Source of the DNA: CBDBKE01 sp965218055
Lineage (GTDB): Bacteria; Acidobacteriota; Terriglobia; JAJPHL01; JAPKYU01
Direction of reading: 5' to 3'
Assembly: GCA_965218055.1 (NCBI GenBank)
Contig: CBDCKA010000002.1
Coordinates: forward strand, 2,542,001 to 2,606,000
DNA: 64,000 nucleotides
In this document: positions 40,913 to 51,276 of the stretch, one piece after another
How positions within the stretch are numbered: position 1 is the first letter of the stretch
How the letters are laid out: each line of letters begins with the position of its first letter
The notes under the pieces: model-generated
Told to the model about the DNA's origin: nothing
What the model saw: the letters and a program-made list of their open reading frames with translations, nothing else
The model's database searches: none
Program-made: the position numbers and the translations under genes

Positions 40913-41749
40913 ATGGAGCCAGACCGTCCGTCCCTCCTGGGCCAGTGTTCGGCTGAATTCATTGGCACCTTCGTTTTAGTCTTGCTCGGCGATACTGCGG
41001 TCGCGGTGGCCGTATTCACCGGAGGCTACGACTTAGCCGGAGTGGCCCTGATGTGGGGCGTGGGTGTCGCGTTGGGCGTCTATATAGCGGCAGGGGTATC
41101 GGGCGCGCACCTGAATCCTGCCGTGAGCATTGCCCTGGCGGCGTGGCGGAAGTTTCCTGTAAGCAAATTGGTTCCTTACATTGTGTCTCAGGTGGCCGGC
41201 GCCTTCATTGCAGCGGTCACGATTTATTGGTGCTGGCGCGGAATGTGGGAGCCGACCGCGTCCCGCTTAGGCGTCAGTGTAGGAGAGGCCGGCAGTCAGA
41301 AGTTGATGATGATATTTTCTTGCTTCTATCCCAATCCGGGCATGGTGGGCACCGACCCTGGGGATCTGGCGAAGGTCACGACCGGCGCGGCCTTTCTGAC
41401 GGAAGCGGTTTTGACCGCGATCCTAGTGGTCGCCATTCTCGCCTTGATCGACGACCGGAGCCCCGCAGCTCCCAAGTCGAATCTAGCACCCTTCTTTATA
41501 GGTCTCACGGTGATGGGACTCATCGGCATTGGTGCGCCGCTCACGATGGTGGCCATCAATCCGGCGCGTGACTTTGGCCCCAGGCTGTTCGGATATCTGG
41601 CGGGTTTCGGTGACATTGCTTTCCCTGGTCCTCGCGGCCATGAATGGTGGCTCTATATTCTGGCTCCAATTGCAGGTGGCCTGCTCGGGGGCCTCGTCTA
41701 CGAGACTGGAATCCGCCGCTTCTTGCCCGGCAGCAAGAATGCTGCCTGA
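40913..41749 (+). CDS. MIP-family glycerol facilitator (aquaglyceroporin)
   Basis: The product has 278 aa with six membrane helices and two half-helices. The NPA motifs are GAHLNPAVSIALAAW and MVAINPARDFGPRLFGYL. The Asp after the second NPAR is the mark of GlpF-type glycerol channels as opposed to water-specific AqpZ. It allows passive glycerol or small polyol entry. No glpK or glpD is in the window, so the physiological substrate is inferred. Confidence 0.9.
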   Translation: MEPDRPSLLGQCSAEFIGTFVLVLLGDTAVAVAVFTGGYDLAGVALMWGVGVALGVYIAAGVSGAHLNPAVSIALAAWRKFPVSKLVPYIVSQVAGAFIAAVTIYWCWRGMWEPTASRLGVSVGEAGSQKLMMIFSCFYPNPGMVGTDPGDLAKVTTGAAFLTEAVLTAILVVAILALIDDRSPAAPKSNLAPFFIGLTVMGLIGIGAPLTMVAINPARDFGPRLFGYLAGFGDIAFPGPRGHEWWLYILAPIAGGLLGGLVYETGIRRFLPGSKNAA

Positions 41750-41803
41750 TGCTGGCACGCAACGACCGCTACTCAACGAACTGTCGCGTCCGCATTGGCG
41801 CGT

Positions 41804-41832
41804 TTGACATCCTGCCGAAGTTCCAGTAGATT
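41804..41832 (+). promoter_or_regulatory. Sigma-70 promoter of the rplM operon
   Basis: TTGACA (41804-41809), an exact 17-bp spacer and TAGATT (41827-41832) lie 38 bp upstream of the rplM ATG. This is the best consensus promoter in the window. Confidence 0.75.
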
Positions 41833-41870
41833 AGTAGTTTTGTACGCAGAGTGCGGAGGATTTCGACTGG

Positions 41871-42299
41871 ATGCGAACTTACGTTCCGTCGGCGGGCCAG
41901 GTCGCCCGGAAGTGGTTTGTGGTGGACGCCGAAGGCCGGGTGCTGGGACGCCTGGCTGTGCGCGTTGCCCGGATCTTGATGGGCAAACACAAGCCCGAGT
42001 ACACCACGTTTATGGACACCGGTGACCACGTTGTGGTGATTAATGCCGCCAAGGTCCGTCTAACAGGGCAGAAGCTAGAGAAAAAGATGTATCGTCACCA
42101 CACCGGCTATCCGGGAGGACTGGTGGAGCAGCGGGCGCGGCACCTGCTGGCCCGGCGTCCGACCCGCATGGTTGAGAAAGCCATCAAAGGCATGCTTCCC
42201 AAGACCAGGCTGGGCAAAGCTATGGCGCGCAAGTTGCGCGTCTATGTGGGCGACAAGCACCGGCATCAAGCACAGATGCCGGAGGTGCTTGGTTGGTGA
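41871..42299 (+). CDS. rplM: 50S ribosomal protein L13
   Basis: The product has 142 aa. It begins MRTYVPSAGQVARKWFVVDA and contains GRLAVRVARILMGKHKPEYT, HTGYPGGL and the L13 signature region MVEKAIKGMLPKTRLGKAMA. It is an early-assembly large-subunit protein. GGAGG-like GCGGAGGA lies upstream. It is co-transcribed with rpsI, the usual L13-S9 pair. Confidence 0.97.
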   Translation: MRTYVPSAGQVARKWFVVDAEGRVLGRLAVRVARILMGKHKPEYTTFMDTGDHVVVINAAKVRLTGQKLEKKMYRHHTGYPGGLVEQRARHLLARRPTRMVEKAIKGMLPKTRLGKAMARKLRVYVGDKHRHQAQMPEVLGW

Positions 42300-42340
42300 A
42301 CAGAGCAGATGTAGCTCTGATGTAGCTCTAAGGTTAGGAC

Positions 42341-42820
42341 ATGACTGAGGCGAACGAGCACACACAGGAGCAGCAACAACTGCAAGACCCGCAGCCGCAA
42401 CCGCAACTCACTGAGGTGAAGGTGCCGGCTGACGGGGGACAGTTCTATGGGACGGGCCGTCGTAAGAGGAGCGTAGCGCGTGTGTTTCTTCGGCCGGGCC
42501 CAGGCGAGATGGTGGTGAACGGGAGGCCCCTGCAGCAGTACTTTCCCGACCGGTCGCTGGGGACCGTTGTCCAACAGCCGCTCCAGGCGGTGGAACTGCT
42601 GGGGAAGTTTGACATGAGGGCAACTGCGGCCGGAGGTGGTCCCGCGGGCCAGGCGGGTGCGATCCGGCTGGGAATCGCCCGCGCGCTGCTGGAATACGAC
42701 GTCGACTTGCGAAAAAAGCTCAAGAAGCTTGGTTTCCTCACCCGCGACCCTCGCATCCACGAACGCAAAAAATACGGCCAGCCGGGTGCGCGCAAACGCT
42801 TCCAGTACTCCAAGCGTTAA
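42341..42820 (+). CDS. rpsI: 30S ribosomal protein S9 with N-terminal extension
   Basis: The product has 159 aa. The S9 body starts at QFYGTGRRKRSVARVFLRPG (residue ~35) and ends with the P-site-contacting tail KKYGQPGARKRFQYSKR. The first ~30 residues are a Gln/Pro-rich extension (TQEQQQLQDPQPQPQLTEV) absent from typical S9 of about 130 aa. The extension could be a start-site artefact, but no better start with an RBS is visible downstream. Confidence 0.95.
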   Translation: MTEANEHTQEQQQLQDPQPQPQLTEVKVPADGGQFYGTGRRKRSVARVFLRPGPGEMVVNGRPLQQYFPDRSLGTVVQQPLQAVELLGKFDMRATAAGGGPAGQAGAIRLGIARALLEYDVDLRKKLKKLGFLTRDPRIHERKKYGQPGARKRFQYSKR

Positions 42821-43018
42821 TGGCGCAACTGTCCCGCTGGGCCCCTTTTTGCCAGGGCTTTCGAGCGCGCGAGCCTGCCTAACAGGAGTGTGAATCTTTC
42901 CCGGGCGCGTGCTTGAGCGAGGTGGGATAGCGGCGCGCCCGAGAAATCTAAATCTCTCTCCGCCCGAGCAGCTGGGGAGGGAGATTGCATTTCGTCCGTT
43001 GAGACGGGAGGAGGTGTT

Positions 43019-43957
43019 TTGCCGGCGATTACCATGAAGGAGCTGCTCGAAGCTGGAGTTCACTTCGGGCATCAAACCAGGCGCTGGAACCCCAGGATGA
43101 AGGAATACATCTTCGGGGAGCGGAACGGCATCTACATTATTGACCTGCAAAAGACCCTGAAACTATTCAAGGAGGCGGCCAGGTTCATCGCCGAGCTGGC
43201 TTCCCAGGGCAAGACGGTTCTGTTTGTCGGAACCAAACGGCAGGCGCAGGAAGCGACCGCCGAGGAGGCCCAGCGCTGCGGCATGTTCTACGTGAACCAG
43301 CGCTGGCTGGGCGGGCTGCTGACCAATTACGCCACGGTGCAGAAGTCCATCAAGCGCCTGAAAGAGCTGGAGGCTATGGGCCAGGACGGCCGCTTCGAGA
43401 TGCTCCTGAAGAAAGAGGTGGTCCGGCTGGAGCGTGAGCGCAAACGCCTGGACCAGAACCTGTCGGGCATCAAGGACATTCCCGGGTTGCCAGACGCGCT
43501 GTTTGTGATTGATTCACAGAAGGAACAGATTGCCGTGCGCGAGGCGCGCAAGCTGCGGATTCCGGTGGTGGCGATCGTGGACACCAATTGCGACCCGGCC
43601 GAGGTGGATTACGTCATCCCGGGCAACGACGACGCCCTGCGGGCGATCCGCTTATTTACCTCCAAGATTGCTGATGCTGTTATCGAAGGCAGTACCGTGG
43701 CCGAAGAGGCGGTGCCGGAGCCGGAGAAGGCCGTCGAAGAACAGGAAGCCGCGGCAGTTGGCACCGACGATTCCCATGTGAACACCACGCCCGTGGCGCC
43801 CAGCGAGGAAGCAGTGGTGGGAGGCGAGGTCGAGGTGTCGGGCAAGGCCCCTGAGGCACAGGCCGAGCCGCAGCAGGTGGAGGAGGCGAGCGGCAACTCG
43901 GGGCAGGATGAGAATCCCTCGTTGGCCACCGCGAAGACGCCTGGGCAACTCCCCTGA
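43019..43957 (+). CDS. rpsB: 30S ribosomal protein S2 with acidic C-terminal extension
   Basis: The product has 312 aa from TTG at 43019, behind GGGAGGAGGTG. The body matches S2 (MKELLEAGVHFGHQTRRWNP, FVGTKRQAQEATAEEAQRCG, VNQRWLGGLLTNYATVQKSI, NDDALRAIRLFTSKIADAV). After residue ~232 comes an ~80-residue Glu/Ala-rich tail, longer than usual. It is the first gene of rpsB-tsf-pyrH-frr. Confidence 0.97.
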   Translation: MPAITMKELLEAGVHFGHQTRRWNPRMKEYIFGERNGIYIIDLQKTLKLFKEAARFIAELASQGKTVLFVGTKRQAQEATAEEAQRCGMFYVNQRWLGGLLTNYATVQKSIKRLKELEAMGQDGRFEMLLKKEVVRLERERKRLDQNLSGIKDIPGLPDALFVIDSQKEQIAVREARKLRIPVVAIVDTNCDPAEVDYVIPGNDDALRAIRLFTSKIADAVIEGSTVAEEAVPEPEKAVEEQEAAAVGTDDSHVNTTPVAPSEEAVVGGEVEVSGKAPEAQAEPQQVEEASGNSGQDENPSLATAKTPGQLP

Positions 43958-44009
43958 GGTCGTCTCGAGCGGGACTCGCGAGACCGGAGAGTTGGAGAGT
44001 AGAGGAAGA

Positions 44010-44669
44010 ATGGCAGAGGAAAAGACGGTTAGCGCGCAGTTGGTGAAACAGCTTCGGGAGAAAACCGGAGCTCCGCTGCTGGAGTGCAGGAAGGCGCTGA
44101 TCGAGGCCAACGGGGACCTGGCGGAGGCCGAAGTAGTGCTCCGCAAGCGGGGCATCGCCACCGCACAGAAAAAGGCCGGCCGGGCCACCGCCGAAGGGAA
44201 CGTGGGCAGTTACATCCACGCGGGCGGCAAAATTGGGGTTCTGGTGGAAGTCAATTGCGAAAGCGATTTCGTGGCGCGCACCGCTGAATTTCAGCAACTG
44301 GTGCATGACCTGGCCATGCACATCGCGGCGACCGACCCGCGCTACATCCGTCGCCAAGACGTACCCTCGGAAGTGTTGGAGCGCGAGCGCGACATTGCCC
44401 GCACCAAGGCCCGGGCCGGAGGCAAGACGCCGCAGGTGGTGGAGCGCATCGTGGAAGGCCAGCTCGTCAAGTATTACCAAGAGTTCTGCCTGCTGGATCA
44501 GCATTTCATCAAAGACCCGAGCCTGAGCGTCGCCGACTGGCTGGCTTCCAAAATCGCCAAGGTGGGAGAAAACGTTAACGTGCGGCGCTTCGCACGCTTC
44601 AAGGTAGGCGAGTTGGTCGCGCAGGTTCCACCACCGGCCGAAGAGGTGCCCCAAACGGTGGCGCAGTAG
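44010..44669 (+). CDS. tsf: Elongation factor Ts
   Basis: The product has 219 aa from ATG at 44010 (AGAGGAAG upstream). It recycles EF-Tu by GDP release. The UBA-like N-terminus VKQLREKTGAPLLECRKALI, the core VLVEVNCESDFVARTAEFQQ with the TDFV-equivalent SDFVAR, and SVADWLASKIAKVGENVNVR are present. This is the short single-core form, as in Thermus and many non-proteobacteria. Confidence 0.96.
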   Translation: MAEEKTVSAQLVKQLREKTGAPLLECRKALIEANGDLAEAEVVLRKRGIATAQKKAGRATAEGNVGSYIHAGGKIGVLVEVNCESDFVARTAEFQQLVHDLAMHIAATDPRYIRRQDVPSEVLERERDIARTKARAGGKTPQVVERIVEGQLVKYYQEFCLLDQHFIKDPSLSVADWLASKIAKVGENVNVRRFARFKVGELVAQVPPPAEEVPQTVAQ

Positions 44670-44725
44670 CCCGCCGTGACGGGCCGGGCACGCTCACCAG
44701 GGCGATCTTCGAAAGAAACAGCTGG

Positions 44726-45436
44726 ATGAGGCCGATCTTCAACCGTGTGCTATTGAAGTTGGGTGGCGAAGCCCTGGCGGGGCCGGAGAGCTTTGGCGTC
44801 GATCCGGAGCGGGTTAAGGAGCTGGCGGCCCAGATCAGCGAAATTCGGGAATTGGGAGTCGATCTGGCCATCGTGCTAGGCGGCGGCAACTTTTTCCGAG
44901 GCGTCTCCGAATCGGCCCGCGAGATGGACCGCGTCGCCGCCGACCAGATGGGCATGCTGGCCACCGTCATCAACGGCCTGGCGTTGCAGGACGCGCTGGA
45001 GAAGAGCGGTCGCTCCACCCGCCTGATGACGGCCATCGAAATGCGCCAAGTGGCCGAGCCGTTCATTCGCCGTCGGGCAATTCGCCACCTGGAGAAAGGC
45101 AGGATCGTGATCTTTGCTGCCGGTACCGGCAGTCCGTACTTTTCCACCGACACCGCCGCCGCCCTCCGCGCCATGGAGATCAAGGCGGACGTGATCCTGA
45201 AGGGGACCAAGGTGGAAGGGATCTTTGATGCGGACCCGGTTAAGGTGAAAGACGCCAAGTTATTTCCGCAGATCTCCTACCTGGAGGTCATTTCGCGCGA
45301 TTTGAGAGTGATGGATTCCACCGCGATCAGCCTGTGTCGCAACCACAACCTGCCGATTGTGGTGTTCAACCTGCAGCCGTCCGGCAATCTGCGCCGCGTG
45401 TTGCTGGGCGAGAAGGTCGGCTCGCTGGTCAGTTAA
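44726..45436 (+). CDS. pyrH: Uridylate kinase
   Basis: The product has 236 aa. It phosphorylates UMP to UDP. The amino-acid-kinase fold signatures are FNRVLLKLGGEALAGPESFG, LAIVLGGGNFFRGV, GTGSPYFSTDTAAALRAMEI and VEGIFDADPVKVKDAKLF. It is the normal length and in its usual place between tsf and frr. Confidence 0.97.
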   Translation: MRPIFNRVLLKLGGEALAGPESFGVDPERVKELAAQISEIRELGVDLAIVLGGGNFFRGVSESAREMDRVAADQMGMLATVINGLALQDALEKSGRSTRLMTAIEMRQVAEPFIRRRAIRHLEKGRIVIFAAGTGSPYFSTDTAAALRAMEIKADVILKGTKVEGIFDADPVKVKDAKLFPQISYLEVISRDLRVMDSTAISLCRNHNLPIVVFNLQPSGNLRRVLLGEKVGSLVS

Positions 45437-45495
45437 GCGCTCCGCTGGCCGGTTGAGCTCAGTTCAACAAAGCTGCTTGCTGGGGAGGTGGTGTC

Positions 45496-46092
45496 ATGGC
45501 ACGCGAGGCAGAAGCCGGCAAAGCCGAAGCAATGACGGTTCGGGACAACCAGGTCCAGAGCCACGCCCGAATGGAGAAATCGCTGCAGGACCTGCGCTCG
45601 GAACTGGCGGGCATACGCACCGGCCGGGCGACAGTAGGCTTGTTAGACCATGTTCGGGTGGACTACTACGGCACGCCAACGCCGGTGAACCAACTGGCCA
45701 CCCTCTCAGTCCCGGAGCCCAACATGCTGCTCGTGCAGCCCTGGGATGTCTCTCAGATTGCTGCTGTGGAGAAAGCCCTCCGCGCTTCCGACCTGGGGGT
45801 CAATCCGGTCAATGACGGCAAGCTGCTCCGCGTGCCCATTCCGCCGCTGACCGAGGAGCGGCGTAAAGAGATGGTCAAACGTCTGCACCGCGTCCTGGAG
45901 GATCACCGGGTCGCGGTCCGCAACATCCGCCGTGACGCCAACGAACACATCAAGCGCCTGCTCAAAGAAAAAAAGATCGGCGAGGATGAGGAACGCAGGG
46001 CTCACGAGGAAGTGCAGAAAATGACCGACGAGCACATTAAGAAAGTTGATGATCTGGGCACGGTCAAGGAAAAGGATATCCGGCACGTGTAA
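45496..46092 (+). CDS. frr: Ribosome recycling factor
   Basis: The product has 198 aa. It splits post-termination ribosomes together with EF-G. Signatures are MEKSLQDLRSELAGIRTGRA, LVQPWDVSQIAAVEKALRAS and PPLTEERRKEMVKRLHRVLE. About 12 extra residues precede the usual start. GGGGAGGTGG lies upstream. It is the end of the rplM-frr transcription unit as judged by the following promoter. Confidence 0.97.
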   Translation: MAREAEAGKAEAMTVRDNQVQSHARMEKSLQDLRSELAGIRTGRATVGLLDHVRVDYYGTPTPVNQLATLSVPEPNMLLVQPWDVSQIAAVEKALRASDLGVNPVNDGKLLRVPIPPLTEERRKEMVKRLHRVLEDHRVAVRNIRRDANEHIKRLLKEKKIGEDEERRAHEEVQKMTDEHIKKVDDLGTVKEKDIRHV

Positions 46093-46130
46093 GGCCCAAT
46101 TTCCCCAGGTGGATCTGGCTGATCGGGCTA

Positions 46131-46159
46131 TTGACCGAATTCATACCGACGTGTATAGT
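46131..46159 (+). promoter_or_regulatory. Sigma-70 promoter of the str operon
   Basis: TTGACC (46131-46136), a 17-bp spacer and TATAGT (46154-46159) lie 345 bp before the rpsL start. It probably drives rpsL-rpsG-fusA-tuf and perhaps the downstream S10 genes. Confidence 0.7.
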
Positions 46160-46503
46160 AACTGTTTCGCGAGAGTTTCTAGCTCCCGGTAGGCGACGGG
46201 CCCGAGGGTTGCGGCCCGCGGCCGAAAGGGGCGGCTGACCTTCAGCTTTCCCGACAGGGAGTTCCTCGCTGGTCTGAGTTCTGCAACAGGTGTGTTGCAG
46301 CAGCGGGCACAATTTACCCCGTTGTTTGGGGGTACCCTAAGCCGCGCCGCTAAGTCCTGAACCCGTTCGGGATCGCTATGGCGCGTCTGTCCCTGTGTTA
46401 GGCGGGGAATACTTCGGGTAGACAACCCAAGGTACGGGTAGGCAAGAAAGAGCCTCTGTATGGTTTCTGCGTGTTTCGCCATTACAGGGGCAAAGGATTT
46501 TTT
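46160..46503 (+). other. Long untranslated leader upstream of rpsL
   Basis: About 335 bases between the predicted promoter and rpsL contain no credible gene. Several GC-rich inverted repeats occur, for example GGGCCCGAGGGTTGCGGCCC near 46198-46220 and the AACCCGTTCGGG segment near 46361. I do not recognise a known riboswitch or r-protein leader, so any regulatory role is inference. Confidence 0.4.
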
Positions 46504-46878
46504 GTGCCAACATTTAATCAACTGGTTCGCTTGGGACGGCGCCGGCCCAAATACAAAACGGCCAGCCCGGCGTTGCAGCGCTGTCCGCAGAAACGTGGGG
46601 TCTGCACGCGTGTCTACACGCAGACTCCCAAGAAGCCAAATTCGGCATTGCGCAAGGTGGCGCGGGTGCGGTTGACCAACAGCATCGAAGTCACCACGTA
46701 TATCCCTGGCGTCGGCCACAACCTGCAGGAGCACTCCATCGTGCTCATCCGGGGTGGCCGCGTGAAAGACCTGCCGGGAGTGCGGTACCACGTGATCCGG
46801 GGAACACTGGACACAGCCGGAGTCGGCGAACGCAAGCAAGGCCGGAGCAAGTACGGCGCCAAACGGCCCAAGACTTGA
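46504..46878 (+). CDS. rpsL: 30S ribosomal protein S12
   Basis: The product has 124 aa from GTG at 46504 (AAAGGA upstream), reading MPTFNQLVRLGRRRPKYKTA. The decoding-centre loop TPKKPNSALRKVARVRL keeps the wild-type lysine linked to streptomycin sensitivity, and the conserved PGVRYHVIRGTLDTAGV follows. An in-frame upstream start at 46471 is possible but lacks support. Confidence 0.97.
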   Translation: MPTFNQLVRLGRRRPKYKTASPALQRCPQKRGVCTRVYTQTPKKPNSALRKVARVRLTNSIEVTTYIPGVGHNLQEHSIVLIRGGRVKDLPGVRYHVIRGTLDTAGVGERKQGRSKYGAKRPKT

Positions 46879-46919
46879 TCGGGGAATCGTCCGAGCGAAC
46901 TTTGGTTTGAGGTGTAGCG

Positions 46920-47390
46920 ATGCCACGCAAAGGTATGGTCGACCGCAGGGAGTTCCTGCCGGACCCTTTATATAACAGCCCCCTGGTGCGGAGATTCATC
47001 AATTGCATGATGTGGGACGGCAAGAAGTCGGTCGCCGAGAAGATCTTCTACACGTCCATGGACCGGATCCGGGAGAAGACCAACGACGACCCCCTCAAGG
47101 TGTTCAAGAAGGCGGTGGAAAACTGCAAGCCGCTGCTGGAGGTCAAGACCCGGCGCGTGGGCGGCGCCAACTATCAGGTGCCGGTGGAAGTGAACAACAA
47201 CCGCCGCACCAGCCTCAGCATCCGCTGGCTGCTCAGCTACGCGCGAAGCCGCGGTGGAAAGGGCATGGTGGAGAAGTTGACCGGGGAAATCCTGGACGCT
47301 TCCAGCAACCGGGGCGGGGCCATGAAGAAAAAAGATGATGTCCACCGAATGGCGGACGCCAACAAGGCGTTCGCTCACTACCGCTGGTAA
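46920..47390 (+). CDS. rpsG: 30S ribosomal protein S7
   Basis: The product has 156 aa, beginning MPRKGMVDRREFLPDPLYNS, with the rRNA-binding beta hairpin region RRVGGANYQVPVEVNNNRRT and KGMVEKLTGEILDASSNRGG. It is the primary 16S 3'-domain assembly protein. It stands in normal str order, 41 bp after rpsL. Confidence 0.98.
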   Translation: MPRKGMVDRREFLPDPLYNSPLVRRFINCMMWDGKKSVAEKIFYTSMDRIREKTNDDPLKVFKKAVENCKPLLEVKTRRVGGANYQVPVEVNNNRRTSLSIRWLLSYARSRGGKGMVEKLTGEILDASSNRGGAMKKKDDVHRMADANKAFAHYRW

Positions 47391-47534
47391 GCGAGAGGCG
47401 CTGGTAAGGGAAGGGAAACTGGCAAGGAGAGGAGGAATGAAGAGGTAAGAGTTCCGCTGGGAAGTGGAAGATGGGTCCGGTGGCTGCGGGACTGAATCTT
47501 CACTCTTTGCTTTTCACTTTTCATTTCGAAGGTC

Positions 47535-49625
47535 ATGGCACGAACGGTCCGCCTGGAGAAGACACGGAATATCGGCATCATGGCACACATAGATGCCGGC
47601 AAGACCACTACGACCGAGCGCATCCTCTACTACACGGGGCGGACGCATCGGCTGGGCGAAGTGGACGAGGGCACCACGGTGATGGACTGGATGGAACAGG
47701 AGCAGGAGCGCGGCATTACCATCACCTCCGCCGCCATTAGTTGCTACTGGAAAGACGTGTCCATTAATATCATCGACACTCCGGGCCACGTGGATTTCAC
47801 GGCTGAGGTGGAACGCTCGCTACGGGTGCTGGACGGAGCCGTGGCCCTGTTTGATGCGGTGGCCGGCGTCCAGCCGCAGTCAGAGACCGTCTGGCGGCAG
47901 GCCGACAAGTACGGCGTCCCCCGCATCTGTTTTGTCAACAAAATGGACCGCGTAGGGGCCGACTTTGACCGCAGCCTATCGATGATCCGGACCCGCCTCA
48001 GCGCCCATCCCGTTGCCATTCAATACCCCGTGGGAAGCGAGGAGAAGTTTGAGGGCGTCATTGACCTGATGACCATGAAGGCGATTCTCTACGGCGGCGA
48101 TACGCTGGGCGACCAGTACCAGGAGCACGAAATCCCGTCCGCCTACGCCGCCCAGGCCAAGTCCTACCGCGAGCAGATGGTGGAAGCCATCTGCGAGCGC
48201 GATGATGCCCTGCTTGGGAAGTACCTGCACGGCCAGGAAATTCCGTTGGAAGAACTGCGGGCGGCGTTGCGGCGGGAAACCATCGCTTTGAAGCTGGTGC
48301 CGGTTCTTTGCGGCGCTTCCTTCAAGAATAAGGGTGTGCAACCGTTGCTGGATGCGGTGTTGGACTATCTGCCTTCACCAGCAGACATTCCTCCGGTCCA
48401 GGGCCTGCACCCGGAGACCGATGCGCCCATCGAGCGAGCCGCTGACGATGATGCTCCCTTTGCGGCGCTGGTTTTCAAGCTCGTGACCGATCCCTACGTG
48501 GGGCAGCTGGCCTTCCTTCGCGTCTATTCCGGAACGTTGGAGTCTGGCTCCACCATCTACAACGTGGCCCGCAAGCGCCGGGAGCGCGTTGGCCGCCTCC
48601 TGCGTATGCACGCCAACAAGCGCGAGGAAGTCAGCGAGGTGTTGGCCGGCGACATTGCCGCCGCGGTGGGTCTGAAAACAGTCGCCACCGGCGACACCAT
48701 CTGTGATGAGAAGGCGCCGGTGATACTGGAATCCATCGAGTTTCCCACCCCAGTGATCTCGGTGGCTGTGGAGCCCAAGACCAAGGCCGATCAGCAGAAA
48801 CTGGGCATGGCGTTAGGCAAGCTGACCATGGAGGATCCCACCTTCAAGGTTCACACCGATCCCGACAGTGGCCAGACGATCATCTCCGGAATGGGCGAGC
48901 TCCACCTGGAAATCCTGGTGGACCGCATGATGCGGGAATTCAACGTGGGCGCCAATGTCGGCAAGCCCCAGGTGGCCTATCGCGAGACCGTCCGCAGGCG
49001 TGCCGGAGCCGAAGGCAGGTATATCCGCCAGACCGGCGGGCGCGGCCAGTATGGCCACGTGAAGCTGGAAGTCGAGCCGGTGGCCGGCGTGGGCTTCGAA
49101 TTTGTCAACAAGATCTACGGCGGTGCGATCCCCAGGGAATACTTTTCTGCCATCGAGGCTGGCATCAAGGAAGCCATGGAGGGCGGCATCCTGGCCGGCT
49201 ATGAATTGGTGGACCTGCGGGTCACGCTGCTCGACGGCAGCTACCACGAGGTGGACAGCTCGGAGATCGCATTTAAGATCGCCGGCTCCATGGGGTTCAA
49301 GGAGGCGGCACGGCGGGCTGAACCACGGTTGCTGGAGCCAATGATGAGTGTTGAGGTGGTGGTGCCTGAGGAATACATGGGCGATGTGATCAGCGATTTG
49401 AACGGGCGCCGCGGTCGCATTGAGGGTATGGAACTGCGGGCCGGCAGCCAGGTGATCAAGGCGGTGGTGCCGCTGGCCGAGATGTTTGGCTATGCCACCG
49501 AAATGCGCTCCCGCACTCAGGGGCGCGGCAGCTACTCCATGCATTTCCTGCGCTACGACGTGGTGCCGCAGCCCATTGCCGAGGGAATCATTGCTCGGAT
49601 GCAAGGCAGTCCCGTGGCGCGTTAA
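47535..49625 (+). CDS. fusA: Elongation factor G
   Basis: The product has 696 aa. It catalyses GTP-dependent translocation. G1 is AHIDAGKTTTTERI, G3 DTPGHVDFTAEV and G4 NKMDRVGADF, followed by domain II and the domain IV loop region (YIRQTGGRGQYGHVKLEVEP) and the C-terminal domain V (MFGYATEMRSRTQGRGSYSM). It is the canonical full-length form, 144 bp after rpsG. Confidence 0.98.
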   Translation: MARTVRLEKTRNIGIMAHIDAGKTTTTERILYYTGRTHRLGEVDEGTTVMDWMEQEQERGITITSAAISCYWKDVSINIIDTPGHVDFTAEVERSLRVLDGAVALFDAVAGVQPQSETVWRQADKYGVPRICFVNKMDRVGADFDRSLSMIRTRLSAHPVAIQYPVGSEEKFEGVIDLMTMKAILYGGDTLGDQYQEHEIPSAYAAQAKSYREQMVEAICERDDALLGKYLHGQEIPLEELRAALRRETIALKLVPVLCGASFKNKGVQPLLDAVLDYLPSPADIPPVQGLHPETDAPIERAADDDAPFAALVFKLVTDPYVGQLAFLRVYSGTLESGSTIYNVARKRRERVGRLLRMHANKREEVSEVLAGDIAAAVGLKTVATGDTICDEKAPVILESIEFPTPVISVAVEPKTKADQQKLGMALGKLTMEDPTFKVHTDPDSGQTIISGMGELHLEILVDRMMREFNVGANVGKPQVAYRETVRRRAGAEGRYIRQTGGRGQYGHVKLEVEPVAGVGFEFVNKIYGGAIPREYFSAIEAGIKEAMEGGILAGYELVDLRVTLLDGSYHEVDSSEIAFKIAGSMGFKEAARRAEPRLLEPMMSVEVVVPEEYMGDVISDLNGRRGRIEGMELRAGSQVIKAVVPLAEMFGYATEMRSRTQGRGSYSMHFLRYDVVPQPIAEGIIARMQGSPVAR

Positions 49626-49716
49626 CGGCGCTTGCTGCAGAAGGAAGGGCCCGGTGAGCGGTTGGCCGGGCGCGGGTCAAACAGGTTCAAGATAACGCAG
49701 AGGAGTAGAGGCGACG

Positions 49717-50904
<1,188 letters not shown>

Positions 50905-50907
50905 AAC

Positions 50908-51234
50908 ATGGCGCAGGAACGGATTCGCATTCGACTGAAGGCTTACGATCATCGGGTACTGGACCAGTCCACCAGCGAGATCGTGGACACGGCCAAGCGC
51001 ACCGGTGCTCAGGTGGCCGGGCCGATTCCGCTGCCCACTCTGAGGAACAAGTATTGTGTGCTGCGCTCCCCGCACGTCGACAAGAAATCGAGGGAGCAGT
51101 TTGAAATTCGCACCCACAAGCGGCTGCTGGACATTTTGGAGCCCACGCCGCAGACCGTTGAGGCGCTGATGAAGCTGGACCTGCCAGCCGGTGTGGATGT
51201 AGAGATCAAGACCTTTGGCAAGGACCGCAAGTAG
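50908..51234 (+). CDS. rpsJ: 30S ribosomal protein S10
   Basis: The product has 108 aa, only 3 bp after tuf, so the str and S10 operons are joined. The sequence reads MAQERIRIRLKAYDHRVLDQ, with AGPIPLPTLRNKYCVLRSPH and the S10 signature region. It is both a 30S protein and a NusB partner in antitermination. Confidence 0.98.
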   Translation: MAQERIRIRLKAYDHRVLDQSTSEIVDTAKRTGAQVAGPIPLPTLRNKYCVLRSPHVDKKSREQFEIRTHKRLLDILEPTPQTVEALMKLDLPAGVDVEIKTFGKDRK

Positions 51235-51238
51235 GAGT

Positions 51239-51259
51239 CCTGCGAGCGAGCCTCGCAGG
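51239..51259 (+). other. Intergenic hairpin between rpsJ and rplC
   Basis: A perfect 8-bp stem CCTGCGAG (51239-51246) / CTCGCAGG (51252-51259) has a 5-base loop and no T-run. It lies directly before the rplC ribosome-binding site and could tune rplC translation or mark an mRNA processing site. Confidence 0.5.
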
Positions 51260-51276
51260 CAGCCGGAGTGATGGGG

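Noticed and set aside
42266..43150. 294-codon minus-strand frame over rpsI and the rpsB leader
   Set aside because: It is antisense to certain ribosomal protein genes, with no RBS or recognisable motif.
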